From the NCBI RefSeq assembly GCF_905397285.1, contig NZ_CAJPUX010000001.1, positions 620,001-684,000 of the forward strand: 64,000 nucleotides of DNA. The letters run 5' to 3'. Shown in pieces: positions 18,932 to 27,364 of this stretch. Below the pieces are notes generated by a model. The model was not told where the DNA came from and ran no database searches. It saw nothing but the letters and a program-made list of their open reading frames with translations. Each line of letters opens with the position of its first letter. Position 1 is the stretch's first letter. Made by a program: the position numbers and the translations under genes. The stretch comes from Cupriavidus plantarum. GTDB lineage: Bacteria; Pseudomonadota; Gammaproteobacteria; Burkholderiales; Burkholderiaceae.

Positions 18932-19400
18932 GGCGTCACTCGTCTGTAAAAAGGGAATTCAGAGGGCACCGATTGCAATTTACGTCACATTGCATCGGAA
19001 ATTTCTGGAAACAGGCGTTGGAGGGTAGGGCGTGCGGGGAGGCATCGGCGAACCATGCGAAAACCCCGTTCCAGACGGGATCGACAGCACGGCGCGCACC
19101 CTGCTTCCCATTCGCTGCCCAGGCGAGCGGCAGGCATGTTCGCATAGACTTCATGCGGCACGCCAGAGAACTTGCGCTTCCTCGTGGTAGTACCCACTGA
19201 CTTCGCCAGTTGCGCAAGGTGGAATGGTTGCCGGCGATTTTACTGCTTCGCGCGCCGGTCTGCAAATGACCCCGCGGGGCACCGTCTCCCGCCAGCCCGC
19301 TTCCCGCAAAGCCGCGCCGGTGCTGGCTCGCAACTTGCTGTTGCAAAGTCCTGTGCGGGTAAACCACGTATGAACGCCGCACTCCGTTACAATGCCGCCC
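18932..19400. other. divergent intergenic region glyA / ybgC
   Basis: This 469-bp stretch has no frame with recognisable protein features. Near the glyA end it holds an inverted repeat (listed separately). Near the ybgC end, TACAAT at 19388-19393 is a good -10 candidate, but no matching -35 is visible 17 bp upstream. No tRNA, riboswitch or terminator was recognised. Confidence 0.5.
18969..18998. promoter_or_regulatory. inverted repeat upstream of glyA
   Basis: TGCAAT at 18974-18979 and ATTGCA at 18989-18994 are perfect inverted hexamers nine bases apart, extended outward by CCGAT and ATCGG with one unpaired base. The site lies 38-67 bp before the glyA start and is a candidate operator. The regulator is unknown. 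Confidence 0.45.
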
Positions 19401-19805
19401 ATGTCGATTTTCGTGTGGCCGCTGCGCGTGTACTGGGAAGATACCGACGCAGGCGGCGTGGTGTTCTACGCCAATTACCTGAAGTTCTTCGAGCGCGCCC
19501 GTACGGAGTGGCTGCGCTCGCTCGGCATCGAACAGCAGAAGCTCGTTGATGAAGCCGGCGTGGTCTTCGTCGTGCGCAGTACGGCCGTCGAATACAATGC
19601 GCCCGCCCGGCTGGACGACCAGTTGGAGATCCGCACGCGCGTGGAACGGGTAGGGCCGGCCTCGGTCCAATTCGCCCAGGAAGCGTGGCGCGGCGAGCTG
19701 CAGCTGGCGGCCGGGTCGATTCGGGTGGGGTGCGTCGACAAGAGCACTTTCCGGCCGGCTCCGATTCCCAATCCCGTCCTAGAAACGATAAAGAAGACTC
19801 GATGA
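19401..19805 (+). CDS. ybgC: acyl-CoA thioesterase YbgC (Tol-Pal system)
   Basis: A 134-residue hot-dog thioesterase of the Tol-Pal locus, acting on acyl-CoA at the inner membrane face. The signature YWEDTDAGGVVFYANYLKFF places the catalytic aspartate at D16. The ATG at 19401 matches the family start; an in-frame ATG three codons upstream also exists. Its stop overlaps the tolQ start as ATGA. A TACAAT hexamer ends 7 bp before the start codon, so a transcript from it would have almost no leader. Confidence 0.94.
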   Translation: MSIFVWPLRVYWEDTDAGGVVFYANYLKFFERARTEWLRSLGIEQQKLVDEAGVVFVVRSTAVEYNAPARLDDQLEIRTRVERVGPASVQFAQEAWRGELQLAAGSIRVGCVDKSTFRPAPIPNPVLETIKKTR

Positions 19806-20485
19806 ACCCGGTGACCGTCACGCAAGACCTGTCGATCATTTCGCTGGTATTGAACGCCAGCCTGCTGGCACAGGCCGTCATGGCACTGCTGCTGGTCATG
19901 TCCCTCTTCTCGTGGACCTATATTTTTCGGAAACATCTGGCCCTGCGCGCCGCGCGCACGCAGACCGAGGGTTTCGAACGCGATTTCTGGGCGGGTGGCG
20001 ACCTGCAGGCGCTCTATAACAGCGCCGTCAACAACCGCCACAACACCGGCGCGCTCGAACGCATCTTCGAGTCGGGCATGGGTGAATTCCTGAAAGCGCG
20101 CGAGCGCAGCAACGACGCCGGCGCTCTGCTCGACGCGGCCCGCCGCGCGATGCGCGCCGCATACCAGCGCGAGATGGATGTCCTCGAATCGCATCTGCCG
20201 TTCCTGGCGTCGGTCGGCTCGGTCAGCCCGTATATCGGCCTGTTCGGCACGGTGTGGGGCATCATGAACGCGTTCCGCGGCCTGTCGAACGTCCAGCAAG
20301 CGACGCTTGCCTCTGTCGCGCCCGGTATCGCGGAAGCACTGGTCGCCACGGCGATCGGCCTTTTCGCCGCGATTCCCGCCGTGATCGCCTATAACCGCTA
20401 TGCCACCGAGATCGATCGTCTGGCCATCCGGTTCGAGAGCTTCATGGAAGAGTTCCTGAACATCCTGCAGCGTCAGACGCGCTGA
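19802..20485 (+). CDS. tolQ: Tol-Pal system proton channel subunit TolQ
   Basis: A 227-residue inner membrane protein of the ExbB/MotA/TolQ family that, with TolR, uses proton flow to drive TolA during outer membrane constriction. The first transmembrane segment is near residues 18-38 (NASLLAQAVMALLLVMSLFS). The conserved block LPFLASVGSVSPYIGLFGTV begins near residue 132 and GIAEALVATAIGLFAAIPAV near 180. The start overlaps the ybgC stop. Confidence 0.97.
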   Translation: MNPVTVTQDLSIISLVLNASLLAQAVMALLLVMSLFSWTYIFRKHLALRAARTQTEGFERDFWAGGDLQALYNSAVNNRHNTGALERIFESGMGEFLKARERSNDAGALLDAARRAMRAAYQREMDVLESHLPFLASVGSVSPYIGLFGTVWGIMNAFRGLSNVQQATLASVAPGIAEALVATAIGLFAAIPAVIAYNRYATEIDRLAIRFESFMEEFLNILQRQTR

Positions 20486-20514
20486 TGAATCGTTGATGCA
20501 CGGAGCTAACTGAT

Positions 20515-20952
20515 ATGGCAGCCATCCAGCGTCGCGGCGGTTCACGCCGCCGTGCCAGCGCGGAGATCAACGTCGTGCCGTATATCGACGTGATGCTCGT
20601 GCTGCTCGTCATCTTCATGGTGGCGGCACCGATCGTGAATCCGTCGGTGGTCGATCTGCCGTCGGTCGCGAATGCCACGCCGCAACAGAAGGCACCGCCG
20701 ATCGTCGTCTCGGTCCACGAGGACGGTTCGCTGACCGCGCGCGGCAAGGACGCGTCGGGTGGCACGTTCGAACGCAAGCTCGACAAGCGTGGCCTGCTCG
20801 ACTTCGTGCATCAGCGCCAGAACGAAAACCCGGACCAGCCGGTGGTGATCGCCGCCGACCGCGCCGTCAAGTACGAAGCCGTGCTCGACGTCATGTCCGT
20901 GCTGAAGGCCGATGGCGTGAAGCGCGTCGGCCTGATGGTGAAGTCCAAATAA
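20515..20952 (+). CDS. tolR: Tol-Pal system subunit TolR
   Basis: A 145-residue ExbD/TolR protein. The single N-terminal transmembrane helix contains the proton-bearing aspartate in INVVPYIDVMLVLLVIFMVA (D24 in YIDVML). The periplasmic domain ends SVLKADGVKRVGLMVK as usual. GGAG lies 9 to 10 bases before the ATG. It follows tolQ by 29 bp. Confidence 0.97.
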   Translation: MAAIQRRGGSRRRASAEINVVPYIDVMLVLLVIFMVAAPIVNPSVVDLPSVANATPQQKAPPIVVSVHEDGSLTARGKDASGGTFERKLDKRGLLDFVHQRQNENPDQPVVIAADRAVKYEAVLDVMSVLKADGVKRVGLMVKSK

Positions 20953-20967
20953 GCGTCGCGTCCTCTC

Positions 20968-22089
20968 GTGGCCACTCTGTCCTCGCCTCACCCGTCTTCG
21001 CGACCGCCGCGCAAACCGCGCGCGGCGTATCCGTACGAGCCCGTCAAGGAACGCGGCACGCTGCGTTCCTTCCTGCTGGCGTTGTTCATGCACGTGCTGC
21101 TCGGCATCGTGCTGTATTTCGGCGTGCATTGGCAGAGCAGCACGCCTGTCGGCGGCGAGGCGGAACTGTGGGAGGAGGTCCCCGACGTCGCGACGCCGCA
21201 GCCGGTGCCGCCTCCGCCGCCGGTGGAGCAGCCGCGCCCCGTACCCGCGCCGCAGGTCCGCAGCAAGGCGGAAGAGGATGCCGATATCGCGCTCGAGCAG
21301 CAGAAGCGAAAGCTCGCGCAGGAGCAGGCCGCCAGGGAAGAGGCCGCGCGTCAGGATCGCCTGCGCCAGGAGCAGCAGCGTAAGGAACAAGAGCGCAAGG
21401 AGCAGCAGCGTCAGGACGAGCTGAAGCAGCAGGAAGCGCAGCGGAAGGAAGACGCGCGAAAAGAAGACGCGAGAAAGAAAGCGCAACAGGAACAGCAGGA
21501 CCAGCAGCGCCGCAAGGAAGCCGACGAGAAGGCGAAAGCCGACGCCAAGGCAAAGGCGGACGCGAAGGCCAAGGCCGACGCAAAGGCCGAAGCCGATGCG
21601 AAGGCAAAGGCCGACGCGGAAGCCAAGGCCAAGGCGGCCGATGAAGCCAAGGCGAAGGCCAAGGCTGCCGCCGAGGCCAAGGCCAAGAGCGACGCCGCGG
21701 CCAGCGCCCAGCGCAAGGCCGAACTCGCGCGCCTGCAGGCGCTTGCCGGTGGCGGCTCGGGCGGGAGCGGCGGTGGCGTGGGCAACGCGACCGGGTCCGG
21801 TGCGGGCGCCGGCGGCAAGGCATCGCCGGGCTATCCGGATCGTGTCCGCCGCAAAGTGCTGCCGAACGTTAATTTTGGCGGCGACACGTCGAGCAACCCG
21901 ACCGCGACGGTCTCGGTGCAGCTGGCTCCCGATGGCACGGTGCTCTCGGCGCGCGTCTCGCGCAGCAGCGGTAATTCCGCTTGGGACGATGCGGTCCTGC
22001 GCGCAGTGGAGGCCTCGAGCCCGCTGCCGCGTGACGAAGATGGCAAGGCGCCGTCGAGCATCACGTTGCAGTTCCGCCCCCGCAATTGA
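20968..22089 (+). CDS. tolA: cell envelope integrity protein TolA
   Basis: A 373-residue TolA linking the inner membrane motor to Pal and TolB. A transmembrane helix lies near residues 33-52 (RSFLLALFMHVLLGIVLYFG), then a Pro-rich stretch (PVPPPPPVEQPRP), a long charged helix of about residues 98-255 rich in Lys, Ala, Asp and Glu with repeated KADAKA units, a glycine-rich hinge and a C-terminal TonB-like domain from about 285 (GYPDRVRRKVLPNVNF, VSVQLAPDGTVLSARVSRSS). The start codon is GTG without a clear ribosome site; the next ATG lies inside the membrane helix, so GTG is preferred. It follows tolR by 15 bp. Confidence 0.95.
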   Translation: MATLSSPHPSSRPPRKPRAAYPYEPVKERGTLRSFLLALFMHVLLGIVLYFGVHWQSSTPVGGEAELWEEVPDVATPQPVPPPPPVEQPRPVPAPQVRSKAEEDADIALEQQKRKLAQEQAAREEAARQDRLRQEQQRKEQERKEQQRQDELKQQEAQRKEDARKEDARKKAQQEQQDQQRRKEADEKAKADAKAKADAKAKADAKAEADAKAKADAEAKAKAADEAKAKAKAAAEAKAKSDAAASAQRKAELARLQALAGGGSGGSGGGVGNATGSGAGAGGKASPGYPDRVRRKVLPNVNFGGDTSSNPTATVSVQLAPDGTVLSARVSRSSGNSAWDDAVLRAVEASSPLPRDEDGKAPSSITLQFRPRN

Positions 22090-22286
22090 GGTAAGCGCAT
22101 GATTTGCAACAGATTGCAACCTTCATCGCTGGGGATCGGGACGATGGCTACCATGAACGGTTGCCTGACGCAGCCGGCGGTGTGCAAGATGTACGCAAGC
22201 ACGGGATGCGCCAGCCGCACCTTGTGCTTTGCTGGTCTTGCCGTTCGCCGAGCCCGATGAATCTTGATATCGACTTGAGGAGCAGC

Positions 22287-23633
22287 ATGCGAAAGCTTTG
22301 GGCCCCAAACTGGCTGTCCGCACGACGGGATACGCAAACCTCTGCGCGCCGCAGCACGCGCCGCGCATTGATGGCATGGCTCGCCGCGGCATTGACCATG
22401 ACCGCAGGCATCGCGCACGCCCAGCTGAATGTGGAAATCGTCGGCGTCGGCTCGACGCAGTTCCCGATCGCCACCGCCAACTTCCAGGGCGAAGCACAGG
22501 CTCCGATCAATCTCACCGCCATCATCCGCAGCGACCTCGTCAACAGCGGCCGCTTCCGTAACGTGGATCCGGGCGGCGCCACTGTCGCCGAGACCGCGAA
22601 CGTCGACCTCGGCAGCTGGAAGGGCCGCGGCGCCGATGCCTTTGTCGCTGGCAGCGTGACCCCCGCCGCCAACGGTCAGTTCGAGGTGCGCTTCCGCCTG
22701 TACGACACCGTCAAGCAGCAAAGCCTGGGCGGACTGGCCTTCACGGTGGGCCCGAACCAGCTGCGCGTGACCGCGCACAAGATCGCGGACTACATCTACG
22801 AGAAGCTGCTCGGCGAGCGCGGTGTGTTTGCCACGCGCCTGTCGTACGTGTCGCGCGTCGGCAATCGCTATCAGCTGCTGATCTCGGACTCCGATGGCCA
22901 GAACGCGCAGGTCGCGCTGTCCAGCAACGAGCCGATCATTTCGCCGGCGTGGTCGCCGGACGGTCGCCGCGTGGCCTACGTCTCGTTCGAGGCGAAGAAG
23001 CCCGTGGTATACGTGCATGACCTCGCCACCGGCAAGCGCGTGCTCGTCTCGAACCAGAAGGGCAACAACAGCGCGCCGTCGTGGTCGCCCGACGGCCAGA
23101 AGCTCGCCGTGGCGCTTTCGCGCGATGGCAACACGCAGGTGTACCTTGTCAATGCGGATGGTTCGAACCTGCGTCGTATCTCGCGCAGCAGCGCGATCGA
23201 CACCGAGCCGCAGTTCTCGCCGGACGGCCGCAGCATCTACTTCACCAGCGATCGCGGCGGTGCGCCGCAGATCTATCGCATGCCGGCAAACGGAGAGGAA
23301 TCCGGTGCGGCACAACGCGTGACGTTCAAGGGCAACTACAACGTCAGTCCGCGCATCTCGCCGGATGGCAAGTACCTGGCCTACATCACGCGCGCGGGCG
23401 GCTTCAAGCTGCAGCTGCAGGACCTGTCGAACGGTGACGTGACATCGCTCACGGACACTTCGAACGACGAGTCGCCGAGTTTTGCTGCCAATGGCAAGTA
23501 CATTCTGTACGCCACCCGCGTGGGAGGCCGCGCGGTCCTGGCAGCGGTGTCGACCGATGGCCGCACCAAACAGGTTCTCTCCCTCCAGTCCGGCGAGGTT
23601 CGTGAGCCGTCCTGGGGTCCTTTCATGCAATAA
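22287..23633 (+). CDS. tolB: Tol-Pal system periplasmic protein TolB
   Basis: A 448-residue periplasmic protein that binds Pal and TolA. A six-bladed propeller follows an N-terminal domain: repeats [52 protein letters not shown] and [15 protein letters not shown] are TolB/WD40-like blades. The ATG at 22287 has GAGGAG 6 bases upstream; an ATG 10 codons earlier lacks this. The signal peptide is long, with an n-region of about 30 residues and the sequence [16 protein letters not shown], then cleavage near A45. The paired arginines resemble a Tat signal although TolB is normally Sec-exported. Confidence 0.96.
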   Translation: MRKLWAPNWLSARRDTQTSARRSTRRALMAWLAAALTMTAGIAHAQLNVEIVGVGSTQFPIATANFQGEAQAPINLTAIIRSDLVNSGRFRNVDPGGATVAETANVDLGSWKGRGADAFVAGSVTPAANGQFEVRFRLYDTVKQQSLGGLAFTVGPNQLRVTAHKIADYIYEKLLGERGVFATRLSYVSRVGNRYQLLISDSDGQNAQVALSSNEPIISPAWSPDGRRVAYVSFEAKKPVVYVHDLATGKRVLVSNQKGNNSAPSWSPDGQKLAVALSRDGNTQVYLVNADGSNLRRISRSSAIDTEPQFSPDGRSIYFTSDRGGAPQIYRMPANGEESGAAQRVTFKGNYNVSPRISPDGKYLAYITRAGGFKLQLQDLSNGDVTSLTDTSNDESPSFAANGKYILYATRVGGRAVLAAVSTDGRTKQVLSLQSGEVREPSWGPFMQ

Positions 23634-23658
23634 CGCAATAACAGAGGAGTAAATCGCC

Positions 23659-24171
23659 ATGCCCCAAATGATGACCAAGACTCTCGCGATCGCCGCGCTG
23701 CTCGCGCTCGGCGCCTGCAGCTCGGGTGTGAAGCTCGACGACGCCGCCAAGTCGGGCGCCGGCACCGGCGCACCGAATGCCGATGGCCGCGCCGTGGCAC
23801 CGGTCGACGTGTCGCGCGACCCGCTGAACGACCCGAACGGCCCGCTGGCCAAGCGCAGCGTGTATTTCGACTTCGACAGCTACACCGTCAAGTCGGACTA
23901 CCAGAGCGTGCTGTCGGCTCACGCCCAGTACCTGAACGCGAACAAGAGCCGCAAGGTCCTGATCCAGGGCAACACCGACGAGCGCGGTACCAGCGAGTAC
24001 AACCTCGCGCTGGGCCAGAAGCGCGCGGAAGCCGTTCGCCGTTCGCTGAACTCCCTGGGCGTTGCCGACTCTCAGTTGGAGGCCGTGAGCCTGGGCAAGG
24101 AAAAGCCTAAGGCCCTCGGTCACGACGAAGCCGCGTGGGCTGAAAACCGCCGCGCCGACATCGTTTACTGA
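23659..24171 (+). CDS. pal: peptidoglycan-associated lipoprotein Pal
   Basis: A 170-residue outer membrane lipoprotein. The lipobox LGAC puts the lipidated cysteine at residue 20. The OmpA-like peptidoglycan-binding domain spans about 60-170: SVYFDFDSYTVKSDY, then IQGNTDERGTSEYNLALGQK with the conserved TDERG and N-x-x-L-(A/S)-x-x-R pattern, and WAENRRADIVY at the end. GGAG lies upstream. It follows tolB by 25 bp. Confidence 0.97.
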   Translation: MPQMMTKTLAIAALLALGACSSGVKLDDAAKSGAGTGAPNADGRAVAPVDVSRDPLNDPNGPLAKRSVYFDFDSYTVKSDYQSVLSAHAQYLNANKSRKVLIQGNTDERGTSEYNLALGQKRAEAVRRSLNSLGVADSQLEAVSLGKEKPKALGHDEAAWAENRRADIVY

Positions 24172-24188
24172 TCCACGGACGATCCTTC

Positions 24189-24944
24189 ATGAACGCACGC
24201 GTATCCACCTTGCTTTGGCTGGCCGCCGCCACCGGCGGTCTGCTGGCTGCCACCCAGGCCCACGCCGGCGTCTTCGACGACGACGAGGCGCGCAAGGCCG
24301 TGATTACCCTGCGGGACCAGTTCAATGGTTTCCAGGCCACGGCTTCGCAGCGTATTGACCAGAACAGCAAAGTCCAGCTCGACATGCAGAACCAGCTCGA
24401 AGGTCTGCGTCAGGAGGTGGCTCGGCTGCGCGGTCAGAACGAGGTGCTGCAGAATCAGGTGGACACGTTGCAGCGTCAGCAGAAGGACTACTACGCCGAC
24501 CTCGACGCGCGCCTGAAGAAGTTCGAGCCGCAGCAGGTGACCGTCGACGGTCGCGAAGGCCTGTCCCAGCCGACCGAAAAGCCGGAGTACGACGCCGCGC
24601 TCAAGCAGTTCCAGAGCGGCGACTTCAAGGGTGCGGGCAGTGCGTTTTCGTCGTTCGCGCGCAAGTATCCGCAAAGCCCGTATCTGCCGCTCGCGCAGTT
24701 CTGGCTCGGCAATTCGCTGTACGCGCAACGCGACTACAAGGGTTCGATTTCGGTCCTGCAAAGCATGGTCGATGCCAACCCGACGCATCCGAAGGCGCCG
24801 GATGCAATGATCGCCATCGCGAACAACCAGCTCGAAAGCAACCAGAAGGCGGCTGCGAAGAAGACGCTGGAGAACGTGGTGGCCAAGTACCCGGGCACGG
24901 AAGGCGCCCAGGCGGCGAGCAATCGCCTGAAGACGCTGAAGTAA
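24189..24944 (+). CDS. cpoB: cell division coordinator CpoB (YbgF)
   Basis: A 251-residue periplasmic protein that links Tol function to PBP1B-driven peptidoglycan synthesis at division. A signal peptide ends near AHA (residue 28). A coiled coil from about 45 to 105 ([20 protein letters not shown]) mediates trimerisation, and a TPR domain covers about 133-250 ([40 protein letters not shown]). It is the last gene of the Tol-Pal locus and is followed by a strong terminator. Confidence 0.96.
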   Translation: MNARVSTLLWLAAATGGLLAATQAHAGVFDDDEARKAVITLRDQFNGFQATASQRIDQNSKVQLDMQNQLEGLRQEVARLRGQNEVLQNQVDTLQRQQKDYYADLDARLKKFEPQQVTVDGREGLSQPTEKPEYDAALKQFQSGDFKGAGSAFSSFARKYPQSPYLPLAQFWLGNSLYAQRDYKGSISVLQSMVDANPTHPKAPDAMIAIANNQLESNQKAAAKKTLENVVAKYPGTEGAQAASNRLKTLK

Positions 24945-24975
24945 CGCGTCGGGTAGGGAAACGATCATGGCAGAG

Positions 24976-25005
24976 AACCCGCGGTTACCGCGGGTTTTTT
25001 GTTTT
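24976..25005 (+). terminator. rho-independent terminator of the tol-pal locus
   Basis: AACCCGCGG and CCGCGGGTT form a perfect 9-bp GC-rich stem with a TTA loop, followed directly by a T-rich tract. It begins 31 bp after the cpoB stop. Confidence 0.95.
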
Positions 25006-25087
25006 GGGTCCCGGCATCGCGCGCCGGGATAAAATACGCGTTTCCGGCTGTACCGCGCCTCCCCCAAGGTTGCCCCAACTCCCAATC

Positions 25088-25774
25088 ATGACCAAACGCG
25101 CCATCGTCCTGCTTTCGGGCGGTCTCGACTCCGCCACCGTCCTTGCCATGGCCAATGCGCAGGGATTCGAAACGTACGCGCTGTCCATGCGCTACGGCCA
25201 GCGTCATTCGTCCGAGCTCGAAGCCGCGAAGCGTGTCGCCGCGGCGCTTGGCGCGGTGCGCCACGAGATCATCGACCTCGACCTGCGTCGCTTCGGCGGG
25301 TCCGCGCTCACGGACGATGCGTTTGACGTGCCGACCGATGGCGCGGTCGGCGGTATCCCGATTACTTACGTTCCCGCGCGCAATACGATCATGTTGTCGC
25401 TCGCGCTGGGGTGGGCGGAAGCCGTCGGCGGCCGCGACCTGTTCTTCGGCGCGAATGCCGTCGACTACTCGGGCTATCCCGACTGCCGTCCCGAATACGT
25501 ATCCGCGTATGAAACGCTGGCCAACCTGGCCACCAAGGCGGGCGTCGAGGGCGATCGTTTTCACGTGCATGCGCCGATCATCGATATGACCAAGGGCGAG
25601 ATCATCCGCGCCGGCACGCGTCTTGGCGTCGACTACAGCCTGACCGTGTCGTGCTATCAGGCCGACGACGACGGCCGCGCGTGCGGGGTCTGCGATTCGT
25701 GCCGTATCCGCCGGGCGGGCTTCGAGGCCGCGGGCGTGCCCGATCCCACGCGCTATCAGGACGCCGCGAGCTGA
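25088..25774 (+). CDS. queC: 7-cyano-7-deazaguanine synthase QueC
   Basis: A 228-residue enzyme that uses ATP to turn 7-carboxy-7-deazaguanine into preQ0, on the queuosine tRNA-modification pathway. The PP-loop is SGGLDSAT near residues 10-17, then [15 protein letters not shown] and the C-terminal zinc cysteines ([19 protein letters not shown], about 196-214). The start [12 protein letters not shown] is the family start; the longer upstream frame crosses a TAAAAT promoter-like hexamer at 25030-25035. A 7-bp inverted repeat (TCCCGGC/GCCGGGA, 25009-25029) precedes that hexamer. No other queuosine gene is nearby. Confidence 0.95.
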   Translation: MTKRAIVLLSGGLDSATVLAMANAQGFETYALSMRYGQRHSSELEAAKRVAAALGAVRHEIIDLDLRRFGGSALTDDAFDVPTDGAVGGIPITYVPARNTIMLSLALGWAEAVGGRDLFFGANAVDYSGYPDCRPEYVSAYETLANLATKAGVEGDRFHVHAPIIDMTKGEIIRAGTRLGVDYSLTVSCYQADDDGRACGVCDSCRIRRAGFEAAGVPDPTRYQDAAS

Positions 25775-25824
25775 TTTGTATCTGCTGTACCCATACCAAT
25801 AAATAACGAGAAGCCGGCACCGAC

Positions 25825-26940
25825 ATGCCCGAGATCAATCTTTCCGCGCTCACGCAGACCGTGCTGTGGAGCACGTTCGCGCTGACGTTTCTGTTCGGCG
25901 CCATTCTCCAGCGCACGCACTTCTGTACGATGGGTGCGATATCCGATGTGGTGAACATGGGCGACTGGAATCGCCTTCGCATGTGGGGCCTCGCGATCGG
26001 CGTGGCGATGATCGGCACGGGCGTGCTCGCATGGGCCGGGCAGATCGATCCGACCCGTACGATCTATACCGCCGCCAGGCTCGGCTGGCTGTCGGCGATC
26101 GTCGGCGGGCTGCTGTTCGGTTTCGGCATGGTGCTGGCGTCGGGCTGCGGCAGCAAGACGCTGGTGCGCATCGGTGCCGGTAATCTGAAATCGCTGGTCG
26201 TGTTCGTGTTCCTCGGCCTGTCCGCCTATATGACGCTGCGCGGCGTGTTCGGCGTGGTGCGCGTGAACACGGTCGACGCGGTCGCCGTGACGTTGCCCGC
26301 GACGCAGGACCTGCCGTCGCTGATCGCGCAGGCCACCGGTATCGCTCGCGGCACGCTGCAACTCGCGCTTGGCGTCGTGCTCGGCGCGGTCGTCAGTATC
26401 TGGGCCCTCGCGGGGCGGGACTTCCGCACGTTCGACCATCTGCTCGGCGGGATCGCTGTCGGCCTGATCATCGTGGGCATGTGGTACGTGTCCGGCCATC
26501 TCGGCTATGTCGCCGAAGATCCCAACACGCTGGAAGAGGTATTCGTGGCCACGAACAGTGGCCGCATGGAAAGCCTGAGTTTCGTCGCGCCGTACGCGTA
26601 CACGCTCGACTGGCTGATGCTGTTCAGCGACACGAGCAAGGTGCTGACCATCGGCATCGTCTCGGTCTTCGGCGTGATCGCGGGCGCGGCCGTCTATGCG
26701 CTGGCCACGCGCACGTTCCGCTGGGAAGGCTTTGGCGGCCCCGAGGACGTGGCCAACCACATGATCGGCGGCACGATGATGGGCATCGGCGGGGTCACGG
26801 CACTGGGCTGCACGATCGGCCAGGGCCTGTCGGGCATCTCGACGCTTGCCATCGGCTCCTTCATCGTCTTCGCCGCCATCGTCGCTGGCGCGATCCTCGC
26901 CTTCCGCTATCAGCTCTGGCGCCTCGAACGCATGGCGTAA
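25825..26940 (+). CDS. YeeE/YedE family transporter (thiosulfate/sulfur uptake type)
   Basis: A 371-residue polytopic membrane protein of the YeeE/YedE family, whose characterised member TsuA takes up thiosulfate through conserved cysteines. Three such cysteines occur in symmetric motifs here: QRTHFCTMGAISD (near residue 35), VLASGCGSKTL and GVTALGCTIGQG near residue 331. About ten hydrophobic segments are visible. It starts 50 bp after queC, possibly in one transcript. No TusA-like partner is encoded next to it. The substrate is inferred from the family. Confidence 0.88.
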   Translation: MPEINLSALTQTVLWSTFALTFLFGAILQRTHFCTMGAISDVVNMGDWNRLRMWGLAIGVAMIGTGVLAWAGQIDPTRTIYTAARLGWLSAIVGGLLFGFGMVLASGCGSKTLVRIGAGNLKSLVVFVFLGLSAYMTLRGVFGVVRVNTVDAVAVTLPATQDLPSLIAQATGIARGTLQLALGVVLGAVVSIWALAGRDFRTFDHLLGGIAVGLIIVGMWYVSGHLGYVAEDPNTLEEVFVATNSGRMESLSFVAPYAYTLDWLMLFSDTSKVLTIGIVSVFGVIAGAAVYALATRTFRWEGFGGPEDVANHMIGGTMMGIGGVTALGCTIGQGLSGISTLAIGSFIVFAAIVAGAILAFRYQLWRLERMA

Positions 26941-26950
26941 GCCCCACGGC

Positions 26951-26979
26951 TTGACGCCCTATGGCGACATCCTTATAAT
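26951..26979 (+). promoter_or_regulatory. sigma-70 promoter of tRNA-Lys
   Basis: TTGACG at 26951-26956 and TATAAT at 26974-26979 are separated by exactly 17 bp. The predicted start lies about 10 bp before the tRNA. This is the best consensus promoter found in the window. Confidence 0.9.
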
Positions 26980-26997
26980 CGCGGATTCTGTTTTTCC

Positions 26998-27073
26998 GGG
27001 TCGTTAGCTCAGTCGGTAGAGCAGCGGACTTTTAATCCGTTGGTCGCGTGTTCGAGTCACGCACGACCCACCA
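26998..27073 (+). tRNA. tRNA-Lys (anticodon TTT)
   Basis: A 76-base cloverleaf with acceptor GGGTCGT pairing to ACGACCC, a D-arm AGCTCAGTCGGTAGAGC, an anticodon arm CGGACTTTTAATCCG with TTT at 27031-27033, and a T-arm GCGTGTTCGAGTCACGC. The CCA end is encoded in the DNA. It carries its own promoter and terminator and so is a single transcription unit. Confidence 0.98.
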
Positions 27074-27084
27074 GCATGTCGAAG

Positions 27085-27115
27085 GGCCTGTGGCGAAAGT
27101 CACAGGCCTTTTTTA
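27085..27115 (+). terminator. terminator after tRNA-Lys
   Basis: GGCCTGTG and CACAGGCC form a perfect 8-bp stem with an 8-base loop, followed by six T. It begins 12 bp after the tRNA 3' end. Confidence 0.92.
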
Positions 27116-27364
27116 TTTCCGGGCTCGATTACCACACTGGCCACACCCGCGTGATCGGCCGCATCGCTTTTTTCGCCATGTGCCTCTATCATGGCGCCGG
27201 GCCGGCAAAAAATAACACGTCTGAGTTAAAGACGCCGATACCGCCGTGACCCAGAATGGACGTTGCGCCACGCGCCTTCTTGCGTGTGTTGGCGACGCTC
27301 CGCACTCCTTATCCCAGGTATCGACGATTTGCCGGCTGCGCGGACGCTGGCAAGGGAAGTCTTT

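Noticed and set aside
21530..21720. KADAKA repeats in tolA as a minisatellite finding
   Set aside because: Such Lys/Ala/Asp/Glu repeats are normal for the TolA helical domain and vary naturally.
25009..25035. preQ1 riboswitch before queC
   Set aside because: Only a simple inverted repeat followed by a TAAAAT hexamer is seen; no preQ1 aptamer features were recognised.
26998..27073. tRNA-Lys as an integration site for a mobile element
   Set aside because: No integrase, no repeated tRNA 3' end and no foreign-looking cargo were seen on either side.
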